This document shows, piece by piece, positions 34,079 to 43,476 of a stretch of DNA of 64,000 bases. This DNA is from Gemmatirosa kalamazoonensis. GTDB taxonomy: Bacteria > Gemmatimonadota > Gemmatimonadetes > Gemmatimonadales > Gemmatimonadaceae. The stretch's first letter is position 1. Each line of letters starts with the position of its first letter. The notes below the pieces were generated by a model. The model was not told where the DNA came from, searched no databases, and saw nothing but the letters and a program-made list of their open reading frames with translations. A program made the translations under genes and the position numbers. The stretch is from positions 1,100,220 to 1,164,219 of the forward strand of contig NZ_CP007128.1 in NCBI RefSeq assembly GCF_000522985.1. The letters run 5' to 3'.

Positions 34079-35076
34079 AGAATTCCCCTGCCGAACGCGG
34101 AGGCGAGCAGGTCCACCGCGAGCTCCGCGGTGTGGTTGTGCCGGTCCAGGATGGGATTGATCTCCACGAGGTCCATCCCGACCAGCGCGCCGGTGTCGCT
34201 GATCATCTCCATCGCGAGGTGCGCCTCGCGCATCGTCGCGCCGCCGCGCACCGGCGTGCCGACCCCCGGTGCCTCCGCCGGATCGACCCAGTCCGCGTCG
34301 CACGACACGTGGATCCCGCCCGTGCCGCGCGAGGCGATCTCGATCGCGTCGCTCATCACGGCGCGCAGCCCGCGCTCGTCGATGTCGCGCATCGTGAACG
34401 CGGCGATCCCCGCCTGCCGGATGAACGCCTTCTCGGGCGGGTCGAGGTCGCGCAGGCCGACGAACGCGAGGTTCTCCGCGCGCACGGCCGGGTACACGCT
34501 CGACACGTGCGACAGGCGCGGGTCGCCGCTGCCTAACAGGTGCGCCACCGGCATGCCGTGCACGTTGCCGCTGTGGCTCGTCTCCGGCGTGTGCAGGTCG
34601 CCGTGCGCGTCGAGCCAGATGAGGCCGAGCCGCTGCCCGCGTTCCCCGAGCGCCGTCGCCACGCCGGCGACGGATCCCGCGCCTAACGAATGGTCGCCGC
34701 CGAGGACGAGCGGCACCGCGCCGAGGCGGACCGTCGTCGCGGTGAGCGCGGCCAGCTCCTCGCAGACGAGCGCGATCGACGGCAGGAAGTCACGGCCCGT
34801 GCCCCCTTCGCCGGCCGGCCCGAGCGTCGTGCGGTCGGGGACGCGCACGTTGCCACAGTCCTCGACGGTGTAGCCGAGCTGCGCGAGCCGGTCGGCGAGC
34901 CCGGCGAGCCGCAGCGCCGACGGCCCCATGTCGACCCCGCGGCGGCTCGCCCCGAGGTCCATCGGGACGCCGATGATGCGCACCGCATCGACCTTGCGGG
35001 GCACGACGGCGGCGGGCGACGGGGCGGTGGCGGGCATGGCGACGGGCATGGTGACGGGCGGCGTGGTGGTCGACAT
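34075..35076 (-). CDS. rocF: Arginase
   Basis: 333 residues from ATG 35076 (an ATG at 35112 would add a basic 12-residue extension). All manganese-ligand motifs are present: [21 protein letters not shown] and SCDADWVDP, plus LVEINPILD near the C-terminus. It should hydrolyse arginine to ornithine and urea in the cytoplasm. The gene is transcribed divergently from an Lrp/AsnC regulator 139 bases away, a common pairing for arginine catabolism. It converges with the HAD gene with a four-base overlap. Confidence 0.94.
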   Translation of the reverse strand: MSTTTPPVTMPVAMPATAPSPAAVVPRKVDAVRIIGVPMDLGASRRGVDMGPSALRLAGLADRLAQLGYTVEDCGNVRVPDRTTLGPAGEGGTGRDFLPSIALVCEELAALTATTVRLGAVPLVLGGDHSLGAGSVAGVATALGERGQRLGLIWLDAHGDLHTPETSHSGNVHGMPVAHLLGSGDPRLSHVSSVYPAVRAENLAFVGLRDLDPPEKAFIRQAGIAAFTMRDIDERGLRAVMSDAIEIASRGTGGIHVSCDADWVDPAEAPGVGTPVRGGATMREAHLAMEMISDTGALVGMDLVEINPILDRHNHTAELAVDLLASAFGRGIL

Positions 35077-35187
35077 CGGAGTGCGGCGGCGCGGTGCGGG
35101 TGAGCGCGGCACGAGCGGGAGCGAGAGGATCGTGCCGCGCGGCGTCCAGCGACAAGCCCACCGAGTGCGCAGGATGTCCTAGCGTTC

Positions 35188-35215
35188 TGGCGATCTGCCA
35201 GCGACGATTGGCGAT
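35188..35215. promoter_or_regulatory. Candidate Lrp-type operator
   Basis: TGGC-GATCT-GCCA (35188-35200) is an inverted repeat, and TGGCGAT recurs directly at 35209-35215, immediately before the Lrp start. It is the only symmetrical motif seen in the arginase/Lrp divergent gap. Confidence 0.4.
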
Positions 35216-35671
35216 ATGTCAGACCGCCGGCCGCCCACCCCGCCCTCGCTCGACGCCGTCGACCACCGGCTCATCGCCCTGCTGCGCGACAACGCCCGCA
35301 CCTCGGTGGCCCGGCTCGCCGAGGCCCTCGGCGTGTCGCGCGGCACGGTGCAGAACCGCGTCGACCGACTCGTCGCCGGCGGCGTGCTGCTCGGCTTCAC
35401 GGTGCGCACCGCCCCGGAGGCCGCCGCGCACCGGGTGCGCGCGGTGACGATGATCGCCGTCGAGGGGGAGCGCTCCGAGGCGATCCTCCACACCCTGCGC
35501 GGCTTCCCCGAGGTCCGCGCGCTCCACACGACGAACGGGCGCTGGGACATCGTGGCCGAGCTGGGCACCGACACGCTCGCGTCGTTCGACGAGGTGCTGC
35601 GCCGCATCCGGCTCATCAAAGGGGTCGCGAGCTCGGAAACGAGTCTGCTGCTGTCGACGCACAAGCTGTGA
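35216..35671 (+). CDS. Lrp/AsnC family transcriptional regulator
   Basis: 151 residues. N-terminal helix-turn-helix LAEALGVSRGTVQNRVDRLV (residues about 34-53) and a C-terminal RAM-like ligand-sensing domain (MIAVEGERSEAILHTLRGFP, then WDIVAELGTDTLASFDEVL). Such proteins sense amino acids. Because the gene is divergent from arginase, arginine or ornithine is a plausible ligand. No Shine-Dalgarno is visible; the start abuts the TGGCGAT repeat. Confidence 0.92.
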   Translation: MSDRRPPTPPSLDAVDHRLIALLRDNARTSVARLAEALGVSRGTVQNRVDRLVAGGVLLGFTVRTAPEAAAHRVRAVTMIAVEGERSEAILHTLRGFPEVRALHTTNGRWDIVAELGTDTLASFDEVLRRIRLIKGVASSETSLLLSTHKL

Positions 35672-35805
35672 CGTCTCACAGAGGACTGCCTCTTCGAACA
35701 GCAACAGATCTGGGGATGAAAGGATCCTGAGGGGTCCTGGGATCCTTTCATCCCCAGGTATTTGCTGTTGGTGTTCTCCGCGTCCTCCGCGCCTCCGCGT
35801 GAGAC
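35672..35805. repeat. Large imperfect palindrome between convergent genes
   Basis: An inner stem (GATGAAAGGATCC and GGATCCTTTCATC, 35715-35753) is embedded in a wider stem (GAACAGCAACAG and CTGTTGGTGTTC), with GTCTCAC and GTGAGAC at the outer ends. A CCGCGTCCTCCGCG word links it to the AACCGCGGAGGACGC family. It probably terminates both the Lrp and lipoprotein genes. Confidence 0.8.
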
Positions 35806-35809
35806 CGGC

Positions 35810-36313
35810 CTAACGCTGCTTTCTGGCCACGAACGTCCCGTCGTACCGCGACGTCCCGAGCTGCACCCACGCGGTGCCCGCCACGCTGTCGCCGGCGAAC
35901 GGCCCGTCGAAGTGCAGCGTCCGGCCGCCGCCGAACGTGCTGAAGCCGAACGTCACCGAGTTCTCGACCACGAACAGCGTCGTGAACGACGTGAAGCTCT
36001 CCGACGGGTCGCAGCGGCCGGGCGCGGTGCACAGCACGTCGGTGAGCCGCACGTCGGGGAAGCCGATGTGCGCCGGGTCGGTCGCCACGACCGTGTCGCC
36101 GACGACGAGCGTTCCCGTCAACGTCGCCTCCGACGGCTCCGTCGTCGACGAGCGCCGGACGTCCGGCACGAACGTCGGGAACGTCGCCCGCAGCGCGTAC
36201 GTGCCGACCATCTTGTGCGTGACGTGTGCCGGGCCCGCGGGCGCGTCCGCGTCGCCACCGCACGCGCCTAACGCGAGGGACGCCGCGAGACCGAGCCGCA
36301 CCGTCCTACGCAC
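35810..36313 (-). CDS. Putative lipoprotein
   Basis: 167 residues from a GTG at 36313. Signal VRLGLAASLALGACGGD contains the lipobox LALGAC. The mature part is beta-rich with a Cys pair (VLCTAPGRCDPS) and ends TSRYDGTFVARKQR. The gene follows the O-antigen ligase gene with an eight-base overlap, so the two are co-transcribed. No family is recognised. Confidence 0.7.
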   Translation of the reverse strand: MRRTVRLGLAASLALGACGGDADAPAGPAHVTHKMVGTYALRATFPTFVPDVRRSSTTEPSEATLTGTLVVGDTVVATDPAHIGFPDVRLTDVLCTAPGRCDPSESFTSFTTLFVVENSVTFGFSTFGGGRTLHFDGPFAGDSVAGTAWVQLGTSRYDGTFVARKQR

Positions 36314-38024
36314 CGCCCGCCCGCCGTCGCGCGGTCGACGTCGGCCGGCGACACCCCGATGCGAGCCGGCGCGCCGCATCCGCCTCCGGGTACAGCGAGC
36401 GCGCGGCGAGCGCCGCCTCGCATCGACGCCGTCCGCTCGCGATCTCCGCCTGCCGCACCCGCACGCGGTAGCTCCCCGGGTCGAGCCGCGCCGCCATCGC
36501 GATCGCGCTCGCGTTCCCCGTGCTGAACAGCCCCATCGCGATCGTCTGGCCGAGGCTGCGCACCGCACTCGCGATCAGCAGCAGCGCGAGCGCCAGCGCG
36601 CCTAACCGCCGCAGCCCGCGCGGCGGCCGCAGCACGCGTCCCGCCATCGTCGGCGACCCCGATCGCTCGGCGAGCGCGCCGAACGCGGTCCACGCCACGA
36701 ACGCCGGCGCGGCGAGCAGGATCACCGCGTCGAACGTCCCCACGACCACCGTCGCGAGCAGCGTCGCGCCGAGCACGCCGCCGGCAAGCGCTTCCTCCGC
36801 CTGACGCGCGCGCCACGCCGCGGCGTGCGCCCACACGGCGAGGCCGAGCAGCACGCCGCCTAACGCGAGCAGCGCCGCCGGTCCGCGCTCGCTCAGCACC
36901 GCCACCCAGTCGCTGCTCGGCCACGGGTTCGCCGTCATGTTGCCGTCGACGAGCGACGGGTCGCCGTCGGGCGCGTAGCGCGGGTAGCGCACCGACCAGT
37001 TCCCCGTGCCGACGCCGAGCAGCGGGTGCGCCGCGGTCATCTTCACGGAGTTCGTGTACTGCTTGAGCCGTCCCTTCCCGCTGCCGCTGCGGTAGTCGAC
37101 GACGCCGCGCACCGACTCGAGGTACGGGTTGTCGCTGTTCGTCTTCCAGTTCAGCGTGTTGGGCACGGTGAGCGCGCCCGCGGCGCCGACGCCGATCGCC
37201 GCGGCCAGCATCGCCGCGCGCATCACGCCCGGCCGCGCACCCGGAAGCTTGCCCGCGCGCCACAGCCCGATCGCGAGCGGCGGGATCGACGCGGCGGTGG
37301 CGAGGTACGCGCCGCGGCTGCGCGACAACACGAGCGCCGCCGTCGTCGCCGCGAGCCCGAGCGCCGCGCCGAGCGCGCCCGGCACGCCGCGCGCGCGCAG
37401 CACCGTGTACACGAGCAGCGGCCCGCCGATGGCCGAGAGGTGCGCGACGAAGTTGCGGTTGCCGAACGTGCCGCCCGGCGCGCGGTTCAGGCTGAAGAAG
37501 TCGGTGCGCACGCCGTACGCCTGCAAGAGCGACGTCGCCGCCGCGATCGCGCACGCAGCGCCCGCGATCGCTACCACTTGATCGCCGATGCCGCGCGTCG
37601 CGAGGTGGCGCGCCGACCAGAACAGCGCCGCGCCGGCGAGCGAGATCGACAGCGCGCGCGCCGCGAGCCACGGGTTCGGCGCCGCGAAGCACGACGCGAG
37701 CGACAGCGCGAGGAACAGCACGAGCGCGAGGTCCACCCAGGTGAGCCCCTGCGACACCGGGCGCGCGCTCAGGAACGGCTCCCCGCCGCCGATCGGGCGC
37801 GCCCCAGCCACCGACGCCGGCAGCGGTCGGCGCCCGATGCACAGCGCCGCGCAGAGCGCCGCGCACAGGTGCACGACGAGCTCCTTCGGCAGGAAGAAGC
37901 GGTCGAGCTCGAAGATCTTGTACGACGTGACGGCGAGCGGAACGGCGACCGCCCCGACCTGGAGCGTGCGGAGCGCGAGCCGATCCGAGCTGGTGATGGC
38001 TGGAGCGAGGCCGGAAGACGTCAC
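36306..38024 (-). CDS. O-antigen ligase family (Wzy_C) membrane protein
   Basis: 572 residues from a GTG start, with about 12 membrane helices. The ligase/polymerase signature is in the periplasmic loop: RSRGAYLATAAS precedes it, and YTNSVKMTAAHPLLGVGTGN carries the HPxxGxGxGNW pattern. The C-terminal part is soluble and repeat-like (RVRVRQAEIASGRRRCEAAL) and may be a TPR tail. Such proteins join or polymerise surface polysaccharide units. No other polysaccharide gene is adjacent. Confidence 0.88.
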   Translation of the reverse strand: MTSSGLAPAITSSDRLALRTLQVGAVAVPLAVTSYKIFELDRFFLPKELVVHLCAALCAALCIGRRPLPASVAGARPIGGGEPFLSARPVSQGLTWVDLALVLFLALSLASCFAAPNPWLAARALSISLAGAALFWSARHLATRGIGDQVVAIAGAACAIAAATSLLQAYGVRTDFFSLNRAPGGTFGNRNFVAHLSAIGGPLLVYTVLRARGVPGALGAALGLAATTAALVLSRSRGAYLATAASIPPLAIGLWRAGKLPGARPGVMRAAMLAAAIGVGAAGALTVPNTLNWKTNSDNPYLESVRGVVDYRSGSGKGRLKQYTNSVKMTAAHPLLGVGTGNWSVRYPRYAPDGDPSLVDGNMTANPWPSSDWVAVLSERGPAALLALGGVLLGLAVWAHAAAWRARQAEEALAGGVLGATLLATVVVGTFDAVILLAAPAFVAWTAFGALAERSGSPTMAGRVLRPPRGLRRLGALALALLLIASAVRSLGQTIAMGLFSTGNASAIAMAARLDPGSYRVRVRQAEIASGRRRCEAALAARSLYPEADAARRLASGCRRPTSTARRRAGGA

Positions 38025-38420
38025 GTGCGCGGCGCGAGTGAGACGGATGGGGCCGGTCAGGGCCGGGGCCGTCTAATCTTAGCGCCCGTCGCTGGCGCGG
38101 GGTGCGTGCCACGGCGCCACGGCCGCGCACGGCGGATCTGACCGCTTAGTCAGAGAGGGCCGCGAATCGGCCGCTCGAATGCGACATGCGTCACACGATG
38201 ACGGCTACCTTCAAAGACGTGACGACGACGACGGGCCGCGACGCTGGCCGACGTCGAGCAAGGATGGCGGGATACGATCCGGTGCGCTCACCCGGAAACG
38301 TTCCGACCGTCGACCACATCAGTGCGCTCATCCGTCGAGCGCCCCGCTGCCACTCGCGCCCCCGCTGTGGTGCGAGCCCGCCATACGCGCCCACCCGCGC
38401 CGACTTGGAGGTTGTACCCC
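38025..38420. other. Divergent gap between O-antigen ligase and transglycosylase genes
   Basis: 396 bases without a credible gene. A TAAGAT -10-like sequence on the minus strand (around 38078) could belong to the ligase promoter, but no -35 is evident. On the plus strand the Shine-Dalgarno TTGGAGG lies at 38406-38412. No repeat element is present. Confidence 0.3.
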
Positions 38421-39197
38421 ATGGCCAAGAAGCCGTCGCTCATCGGTCAGCTCACGCTCGGCATCGCCTCGGTCGCGGCGATCGTCGTCGCGGCGAGCCA
38501 GGTGAAGCCGGTGTTCGTCGCGCAGGCGCCGGTGGTCCAGCGCCTCGTGGCCGCGTCGTGGCGCGATTCGGCCGCGGCCCGCGCCCCGTGGGCGCTCGCC
38601 GACGGTGACTCGGCGGTGGCGACGGTGCAGTTCGAGCGCGACCGCAAGGCGTTCGCGAACGACCTCGTCGCCACGGGACGCATCGACAGCACGCGGGCGA
38701 ACGACATCGCGACGTACGCGGTTCGCGAGGCGTACAAGAAGCACCTGCCGCCGGCGCTCGTCTTCGGCGTGCTGCTCACCGAGAACTCGACGTTCAAGTC
38801 GAAGGCGAAGTCGAACGTCGGCGCGGTGGGGCTGATGCAGGTCTACCCGAAGGTGTGGGTGCCGACGCTCGGCAAGATCTTCGGCAAGAACCTGCGCGAC
38901 GACGAGACGAACCTGCGCTACGGCGTCCACATTCTCAGCCACTACGTGTACACGGCCGCGAAGAAGGCCGACGACGCGACGCAGAACCCGACCGACGTGG
39001 TGCGCACGGGGCTCCTGCGCTACAACGGCTGCGTGCACGGCACGAACACGCCGAACTGCAAGACGTACCCGGACAAGGTGCTGGCGGCGGTGGAGCAGTA
39101 CGCGGTGGCGCAGTGCGGCACGGACGTGAACGGCTGCATCGCGCAGCCGATGCGCCTGCGCCTCGACGAGACGCAGAAGGACCAGGCTGGACTCTGA
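38421..39197 (+). CDS. Lytic transglycosylase (SLT domain)
   Basis: 258 residues from ATG 38421. An uncleaved-looking membrane segment at residues 8-26 anchors it to the inner membrane. The catalytic Glu121 is in LLTENSTFKSKAKS, followed by GAVGLMQVYPKVW and RYNGCVHG near residue 215, the standard pattern for SLT transglycosylases that cleave peptidoglycan. Two Cys pairs near the C-terminus (GCVHGTNTPNC and CGTDVNGC) suggest periplasmic disulfides. Confidence 0.92.
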   Translation: MAKKPSLIGQLTLGIASVAAIVVAASQVKPVFVAQAPVVQRLVAASWRDSAAARAPWALADGDSAVATVQFERDRKAFANDLVATGRIDSTRANDIATYAVREAYKKHLPPALVFGVLLTENSTFKSKAKSNVGAVGLMQVYPKVWVPTLGKIFGKNLRDDETNLRYGVHILSHYVYTAAKKADDATQNPTDVVRTGLLRYNGCVHGTNTPNCKTYPDKVLAAVEQYAVAQCGTDVNGCIAQPMRLRLDETQKDQAGL

Positions 39198-39199
39198 CC

Positions 39200-39369
39200 G
39201 CGCTGATCACGACGCGGGCGATACGGCGCTGACGGTGAGGCGCGATGAGGCGCAAACGACGCTCACACCGCTCGACTGCGCAGCACGGCGCAGTGCCGCG
39301 GTCTGAGCGTCGTTTGCGCCTCATCGCGCCGTATCGACCGCGCAGTATCGCCCGCGTCGTGATCAGCGC
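39200..39369. repeat. 170-base palindrome after the transglycosylase gene
   Basis: Arms of about 70 bases: the left begins GCGCTGATCACGACGCGGGC three bases after the stop codon and the right is its complement ending at 39369, with an inner stem GAGGCGCAAACGACGCTCA. The central loop is about 35 bases. It separates the convergent transglycosylase and phosphoribosyltransferase-hydrolase genes and is the longest perfect-like hairpin in the window. Confidence 0.85.
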
Positions 39370-39384
39370 CGTTCAGCGGAGCGC

Positions 39385-40749
39385 CTAACGCTGAGAATCC
39401 GATCGCATCCTCGCCCACGCTCGGCGTATGGGCCCGCGGTCCAGCGCGTGCCGCTCGAGCCAGACCACGGCGTGCTCCGCCGCGGCGCCGAGCGCGCCCG
39501 GCTCCTCGAACGTGTGGCCGGCGCCTGGCACCACCGTCAGGCAGCTCCCCCGCGGCAGCGCGGGAAGCGCGTCGCCGTTGCACCGCAGCGTGGGCTCGTC
39601 CGCACCGCCGACGAGGAGCAGCGTCGGAGCGCACACGCGCCACAGCGCCTCGCCGGCGAGATCGACGCGGCCACCGCGCGAGACGACCGCCGACACGCAC
39701 GCCGTCCGCTCGGTCGCCGCGACGAGCGCCGCCGCCGCGCCCGTGCTCGCGCCGACGAGCGCGACGCGGTGCGCGCCGGGCAGCCCCTCGTGCGCCGCCC
39801 AGTCGCACACGGCCACGAGCCGGCGCGCGAGCCGTGCGACGTCGAACCGCTCCGCCGCGGTCGCCGCGTCGGCCGCCTGCTCCTCCGCGGTGAGCAGGTC
39901 CACGCGCGCCGTGGCGAAGCCGGCGAGGCGCAGCCGCCCGGCGACGTACCGGTTGCGGTAGCTCCCGCGGCTGCTCCCGCCGCCGTGTGCGAGCACGACG
40001 AGCCCGCGCGCTCCGGCCGGCGCCTCGACGTCCGCCTCGATCGCGCCGCCGTCGACCGCGATGCGCGTGGCGCCCGATGCGCCGGACGGCGCGACGACGG
40101 ACGCGCCGTCCGGCACCCGACCGAGCAGCGCGAGCACCTCGGCGTCGCTCACGTCGGGGAACGCGTCGTACCAGTCGGACACGGCGCGGAACGCCTCCAC
40201 ACGGTGGACGGCCACGAGGTCGTCCACCTCGGTCGCCAGGGCGCGCGCGCGCGTGGCGTCCGCCGCCGGCACCGCCGCGACGAGGCGCGCCGGCGTCGCC
40301 GCGCGGAGCGCGCGCACCGCGGCGCGCAGCGTCGACCCGGTCGCGAGCCCGTCGTCCACCAGGACCACCGTGCGCCCGCGCACGTCGGGCGCCGCGTGGC
40401 CACCGCGGTACAGCCGTGCGCGGCGCGCGAGCTCCGCGCGCTCGCGCGCCGCCACGCACGCCACGACGTGCGTCGGCACGCCGATGAACCACGCGACGTC
40501 GTCGCACACCGGGCGCCACGTGTCCCCCTCCGCGATCGCGCCTAACGCGACCTCCTCGATCCCCGGCACGCCGAGCTTCCGCGCGACCGCCACGTCGAGC
40601 GGCACGCCGAGCGCATCGGCCACGACGCGCGCCACGGGCACGCCGCCGCGCGCCATCCCGAGCACGAGCACGTCGTCGCGGCCGGCGTACGCGCCGAGCG
40701 ACTCGGCGAGCGCACGTCCGGCGTGCGTCCGATCGCGGAACACCGGCAC
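39385..40749 (-). CDS. Phosphoribosyltransferase domain fused to alpha/beta hydrolase
   Basis: 454 residues. Residues 1-215 are a type I phosphoribosyltransferase: LVLGMARGGVPVARV near 29 and the PRPP loop VVLVDDGLATGSTL near 126. Residues about 235-440 are a dienelactone-hydrolase-like alpha/beta hydrolase with the Ser elbow GASTGA and the His in VPGAGHTFEEPGALG. Fusions of this kind exist in many bacteria but their substrate is unknown. The shortness of the linker indicates two independent domains in one cytoplasmic protein. Confidence 0.9.
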   Translation of the reverse strand: MPVFRDRTHAGRALAESLGAYAGRDDVLVLGMARGGVPVARVVADALGVPLDVAVARKLGVPGIEEVALGAIAEGDTWRPVCDDVAWFIGVPTHVVACVAARERAELARRARLYRGGHAAPDVRGRTVVLVDDGLATGSTLRAAVRALRAATPARLVAAVPAADATRARALATEVDDLVAVHRVEAFRAVSDWYDAFPDVSDAEVLALLGRVPDGASVVAPSGASGATRIAVDGGAIEADVEAPAGARGLVVLAHGGGSSRGSYRNRYVAGRLRLAGFATARVDLLTAEEQAADAATAAERFDVARLARRLVAVCDWAAHEGLPGAHRVALVGASTGAAAALVAATERTACVSAVVSRGGRVDLAGEALWRVCAPTLLLVGGADEPTLRCNGDALPALPRGSCLTVVPGAGHTFEEPGALGAAAEHAVVWLERHALDRGPIRRAWARMRSDSQR

Positions 40750-40755
40750 GTGGCC

Positions 40756-40914
40756 TCAGTTGATGGCGATCTTGCCCGGCGCGGTCCCGCCGCTCCCTCC
40801 GGTGGCGCCCTGGAGCTGCGCCTTCGCGCTCGCGCCGCCGTCGGGCGGTGCGGTGGGGGTGGAGCAGGCGGCCGCGGCGATCAGCGAGAGGAGTAGCAGA
40901 GCGAGGCGTCGCAT
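40756..40914 (-). CDS. Small lipoprotein
   Basis: 52 residues from ATG 40914. Signal MRRLALLLLSLIAAAACSTP with lipobox AAAC, then a low-complexity Gly/Ala/Pro stretch ending GKIAIN. Upstream of the phosphoribosyltransferase fusion gene by seven bases, so probably co-transcribed. No function is evident. Confidence 0.6.
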   Translation of the reverse strand: MRRLALLLLSLIAAAACSTPTAPPDGGASAKAQLQGATGGSGGTAPGKIAIN

Positions 40915-41002
40915 GAGAGTCTCCGGGCGAGTCGTGGTCGAAGGCGTGGCGTGGTGCGCCATTCGAGCAGACGTATTTCCGCGCCGGATCACGACACGCG
41001 GC

Positions 41003-41656
41003 TCACCCGCCCGCCGCGAACCCCCTGCCTAACGCCATCACCGTCTTCCCGTGCAGCGGCGAGTTCTCGTGTCCGACGAGCAGCCGGGTGATCGCCGCCG
41101 CCTCGGTGAGCTCCAGGCGCGGCGCGGTGACGCCGGCGGGGAGGTCGAACGTGAACGTCGACTCGTGCGACTCGCCCGGCCGGAGCGGGGCGCTCAGCGC
41201 GGTGCCGCCGCGCGTTCCGGGATTCCACGCGTGCCCCGCGGCGTCGACGACGCGGACGCGACGCGCGTTCGGGTAGATCGGGTCGTCGCCGCGCCACGGC
41301 GCGACGCTGTGCTCGTCGAAGTGGGTGCGCACCGTGACCGTGTAGCGATCGCCCGCCGCCGTCGGCGTCACGCGCACGCGCGTCACCGTGTAGGCGAGGT
41401 GGCAGTCGACCTCGCAGAACACCTTCGGCTCGCCCGGGCCGAGCACGCGGTCGCGTCCCGCGGCGCCGAGCGCGACGAGCGCCGCGGCGTAGGCGCCGAT
41501 GACGGCGACGGTGCCGCCGGCGGCGAGCGCGACGTGGCGCCGGCGGTCGACGAGCGCGAACGCGACGGCGGCCAGCATGCCGATGCCGACCAGCGCCACC
41601 GTCCCGAGGAACGTCAGGACCTGGAGCTGGGCCTGGAGCTGGAGGGGGAGCGTCAT
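41003..41656 (-). CDS. Membrane protein with exported beta domain
   Basis: 217 residues. Two N-terminal membrane helices (about 11-33 and 41-64) are followed by a beta-sandwich-like domain (YTVTRVRVTPTAAGDRYTVT, then ESTFTFDLPAGVTAPRLELT). A Cys pair (FCEVDCHLAY) sits at the start of the outer domain. It is reminiscent of DUF4352/immunoglobulin-like domains. It lies 10 bases after the isoprenyl transferase gene. Confidence 0.68.
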   Translation of the reverse strand: MTLPLQLQAQLQVLTFLGTVALVGIGMLAAVAFALVDRRRHVALAAGGTVAVIGAYAAALVALGAAGRDRVLGPGEPKVFCEVDCHLAYTVTRVRVTPTAAGDRYTVTVRTHFDEHSVAPWRGDDPIYPNARRVRVVDAAGHAWNPGTRGGTALSAPLRPGESHESTFTFDLPAGVTAPRLELTEAAAITRLLVGHENSPLHGKTVMALGRGFAAGG

Positions 41657-41666
41657 CGGCGGCGCC

Positions 41667-42323
41667 TCAGGCGGAGATGCGGCCGAAGCGGCGGTCGCGG
41701 CGGCGGAAGTCGGCGATCGCGGCGGCGAGGTCGCGCGCCGTGACGTCGGGCCACAGCCGTTCGGTGAACCACAGCTCGGCGTACGCGGACTCCCAGAGCA
41801 GGAAGTCGCTCAGCCGCTGCTCCCCGCCGGTGCGGACGAGGAGGTCGACGTCGGGCCACGAGGCGAGCGTGCCGTCGAGGGCCGCGCGCTGGATCTCGTG
41901 GCGTGCGGAGTAGTCGATGGCGAGACGCAGCGCGAGCGCGGTGCCGCCCGCGGTGCTCGACTCGGCCCGCTCGATCGCGGCGACGAGCGGCGCGGGCAGC
42001 CGGTCGCGCCGGCCGATGACGGTGAGGCGTACGCCGCGCTCGGCGAGCGTGCGGCACTCGCGCTCGAGGTACTCGGCGAACAGGCGCAGGAGCGCGGTGA
42101 CCTCGGCGGCCGGGCGCTGGAGGTTGTCGCTGGACAGCGCGTAGAGCGTGAGCATGGAGACGCCGAGCGACGGCGCGGCTTCGACGATGCGGCGGACGGC
42201 GCGGGCGCCGGCGCGATGGCCGGCGGGCCGGGGGAGCGCGCGCCGGGTGGCCCACCGCCCGTTGCCGTCCATGATGACGCCCACATGGAACGAAGTACTC
42301 TGTCCTACAAAGTCAGCAGCCAC
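41667..42323 (-). CDS. uppS: Cis-isoprenyl diphosphate synthase (UppS family)
   Basis: 218 residues from a GTG start, somewhat shorter than the usual 240-250. The catalytic Asp19 is in [31 protein letters not shown] and the C-terminal [20 protein letters not shown] are all standard. It condenses isopentenyl diphosphate onto farnesyl diphosphate to make the undecaprenyl carrier for wall and O-antigen synthesis. The shortness means that chain length could differ from C55. Confidence 0.93.
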   Translation of the reverse strand: MAADFVGQSTSFHVGVIMDGNGRWATRRALPRPAGHRAGARAVRRIVEAAPSLGVSMLTLYALSSDNLQRPAAEVTALLRLFAEYLERECRTLAERGVRLTVIGRRDRLPAPLVAAIERAESSTAGGTALALRLAIDYSARHEIQRAALDGTLASWPDVDLLVRTGGEQRLSDFLLWESAYAELWFTERLWPDVTARDLAAAIADFRRRDRRFGRISA

Positions 42324-42354
42324 GAAAAGTCTCCGATGGTCTGTCGGGTCTGCG

Positions 42355-42822
42355 CTACCGACCGCGGGCGGCGCGGATCAGCGCCTCCATGTGGTCCAGG
42401 TAGCGGTCGAGGGCGAGCCGCCCGTCGGGCGTGATGCGGTACTCCGTACGCGGGACGCGTCCGTCGAACGACTTCGTGCACGCGACGTAGCCGGCCTCCT
42501 CGAGCTTCCGGGCATGCACGCTGACGTTGCCGTCCGTCGCGCCGAGGAGCGCCTTGAGGTCGGTGAACGTCGCGCTTGGCCGCGCGGCGAGCGCGCTCAG
42601 GATGCCGAGTCGCACGCGCTCGTGGACGAGCCGGTCGAGCTCCGCCGGCGCGGCCGCGGCGCCGGACGTCGCGGACGGCGGCGCGGCGTGGGCGCCGGTG
42701 GTGATCGGCGGCAGCGGCGACGGCGCAGCGTAGCGGCCGGCCGCGGCGGACAGGTCCGCGCGGCGCACGCGCGGGGTCGGCTCGGGCGTGTCGGACGTCG
42801 GCCGGCGCTTGGGTGCGGGCAT
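42355..42822 (-). CDS. Winged-helix transcriptional regulator (HTH_27-like)
   Basis: 155 residues. An N-terminal disordered Pro/Ala-rich stretch (1-60) is followed by a winged helix: [40 protein letters not shown], then the wing [20 protein letters not shown]. This is the pattern of ArsR-like HTH_27 regulators. It is two bases after the membrane protein gene below, with which it forms a regulator/membrane pair. Confidence 0.9.
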   Translation of the reverse strand: MPAPKRRPTSDTPEPTPRVRRADLSAAAGRYAAPSPLPPITTGAHAAPPSATSGAAAAPAELDRLVHERVRLGILSALAARPSATFTDLKALLGATDGNVSVHARKLEEAGYVACTKSFDGRVPRTEYRITPDGRLALDRYLDHMEALIRAARGR

Positions 42823-42824
42823 GG

Positions 42825-43439
42825 TCAGCCTCCGTAGCGTCGGGCGATGAGCAGCCCGAAGACGATGTGCAGCACGCCGAAGCCGCCCACGAGGCACCAT
42901 TCCGCCCACGCCTGCGGCGCCGCCGCCGCGACGACGCCGAGGGCCATGAACGCGAGCCCCATGAGCGGGACCGGACGCACCGAGAACGCGCCGCCGCAGA
43001 CGACCCCGGCCCCGTACATCAGGAGCCAGACGGCCGGCAGCGCGGCGCCAGCATGTAGACGAAACAGCAGTGCGGTGAGCACCGCGCCGGCGACGACGGG
43101 CGGCGCGAACGCGAGCGCGAAGCGCCGCCCCGGCCCGGTGTCGAGGGCCCCGGTCGCGGTCCCGGCCTTCCGGATGGTCGCCACGGCGCCGATCGCGACG
43201 GCGATCACCGCCTCGGCCGTCCACACGGCGAGCCAGCGCGCCTCGCTCGGCTGACGGGCGGCGATGGCGCCGGCGCCGACCGCGCTGACCCCCATCGCGA
43301 CCCCGCCCCAGCCCGGGACGGCGGTGAACTCCCCCGCGCGCGCCATGACGTCGCGGATGTACCGGATCTGCTCGGCGGCCCGGTCGTGCAGCACGACGGG
43401 CGGCTCCGGACGGCGCGCGGGCTCGGGACGGGGGGACAT
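42825..43439 (-). CDS. Small multi-pass membrane protein of a regulator pair
   Basis: 204 residues. A hydrophilic N-terminus ([20 protein letters not shown]) precedes five to six membrane helices rich in Gly/Ala/Val. Proteins of this type are often found with HTH_27 regulators and may sense or export a small molecule. The N-terminal '[14 protein letters not shown]' motif is typical of that partner class. A sigma-70 promoter and a palindromic operator lie directly upstream. Confidence 0.82.
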   Translation of the reverse strand: MSPRPEPARRPEPPVVLHDRAAEQIRYIRDVMARAGEFTAVPGWGGVAMGVSAVGAGAIAARQPSEARWLAVWTAEAVIAVAIGAVATIRKAGTATGALDTGPGRRFALAFAPPVVAGAVLTALLFRLHAGAALPAVWLLMYGAGVVCGGAFSVRPVPLMGLAFMALGVVAAAAPQAWAEWCLVGGFGVLHIVFGLLIARRYGG

Positions 43440-43446
43440 GGGAGAG

Positions 43447-43475
43447 ACGATAGTGGAAGGGCCAGGACGCGTCAA
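43447..43475 (-). promoter_or_regulatory. Promoter of the membrane protein/HTH_27 pair
   Basis: TTGACG (43470-43475 on the minus strand) and TATCGT (43447-43452) with an ideal 17-base spacer, about 15 bases before the start codon. Confidence 0.6.
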
Positions 43476-43476
43476 G

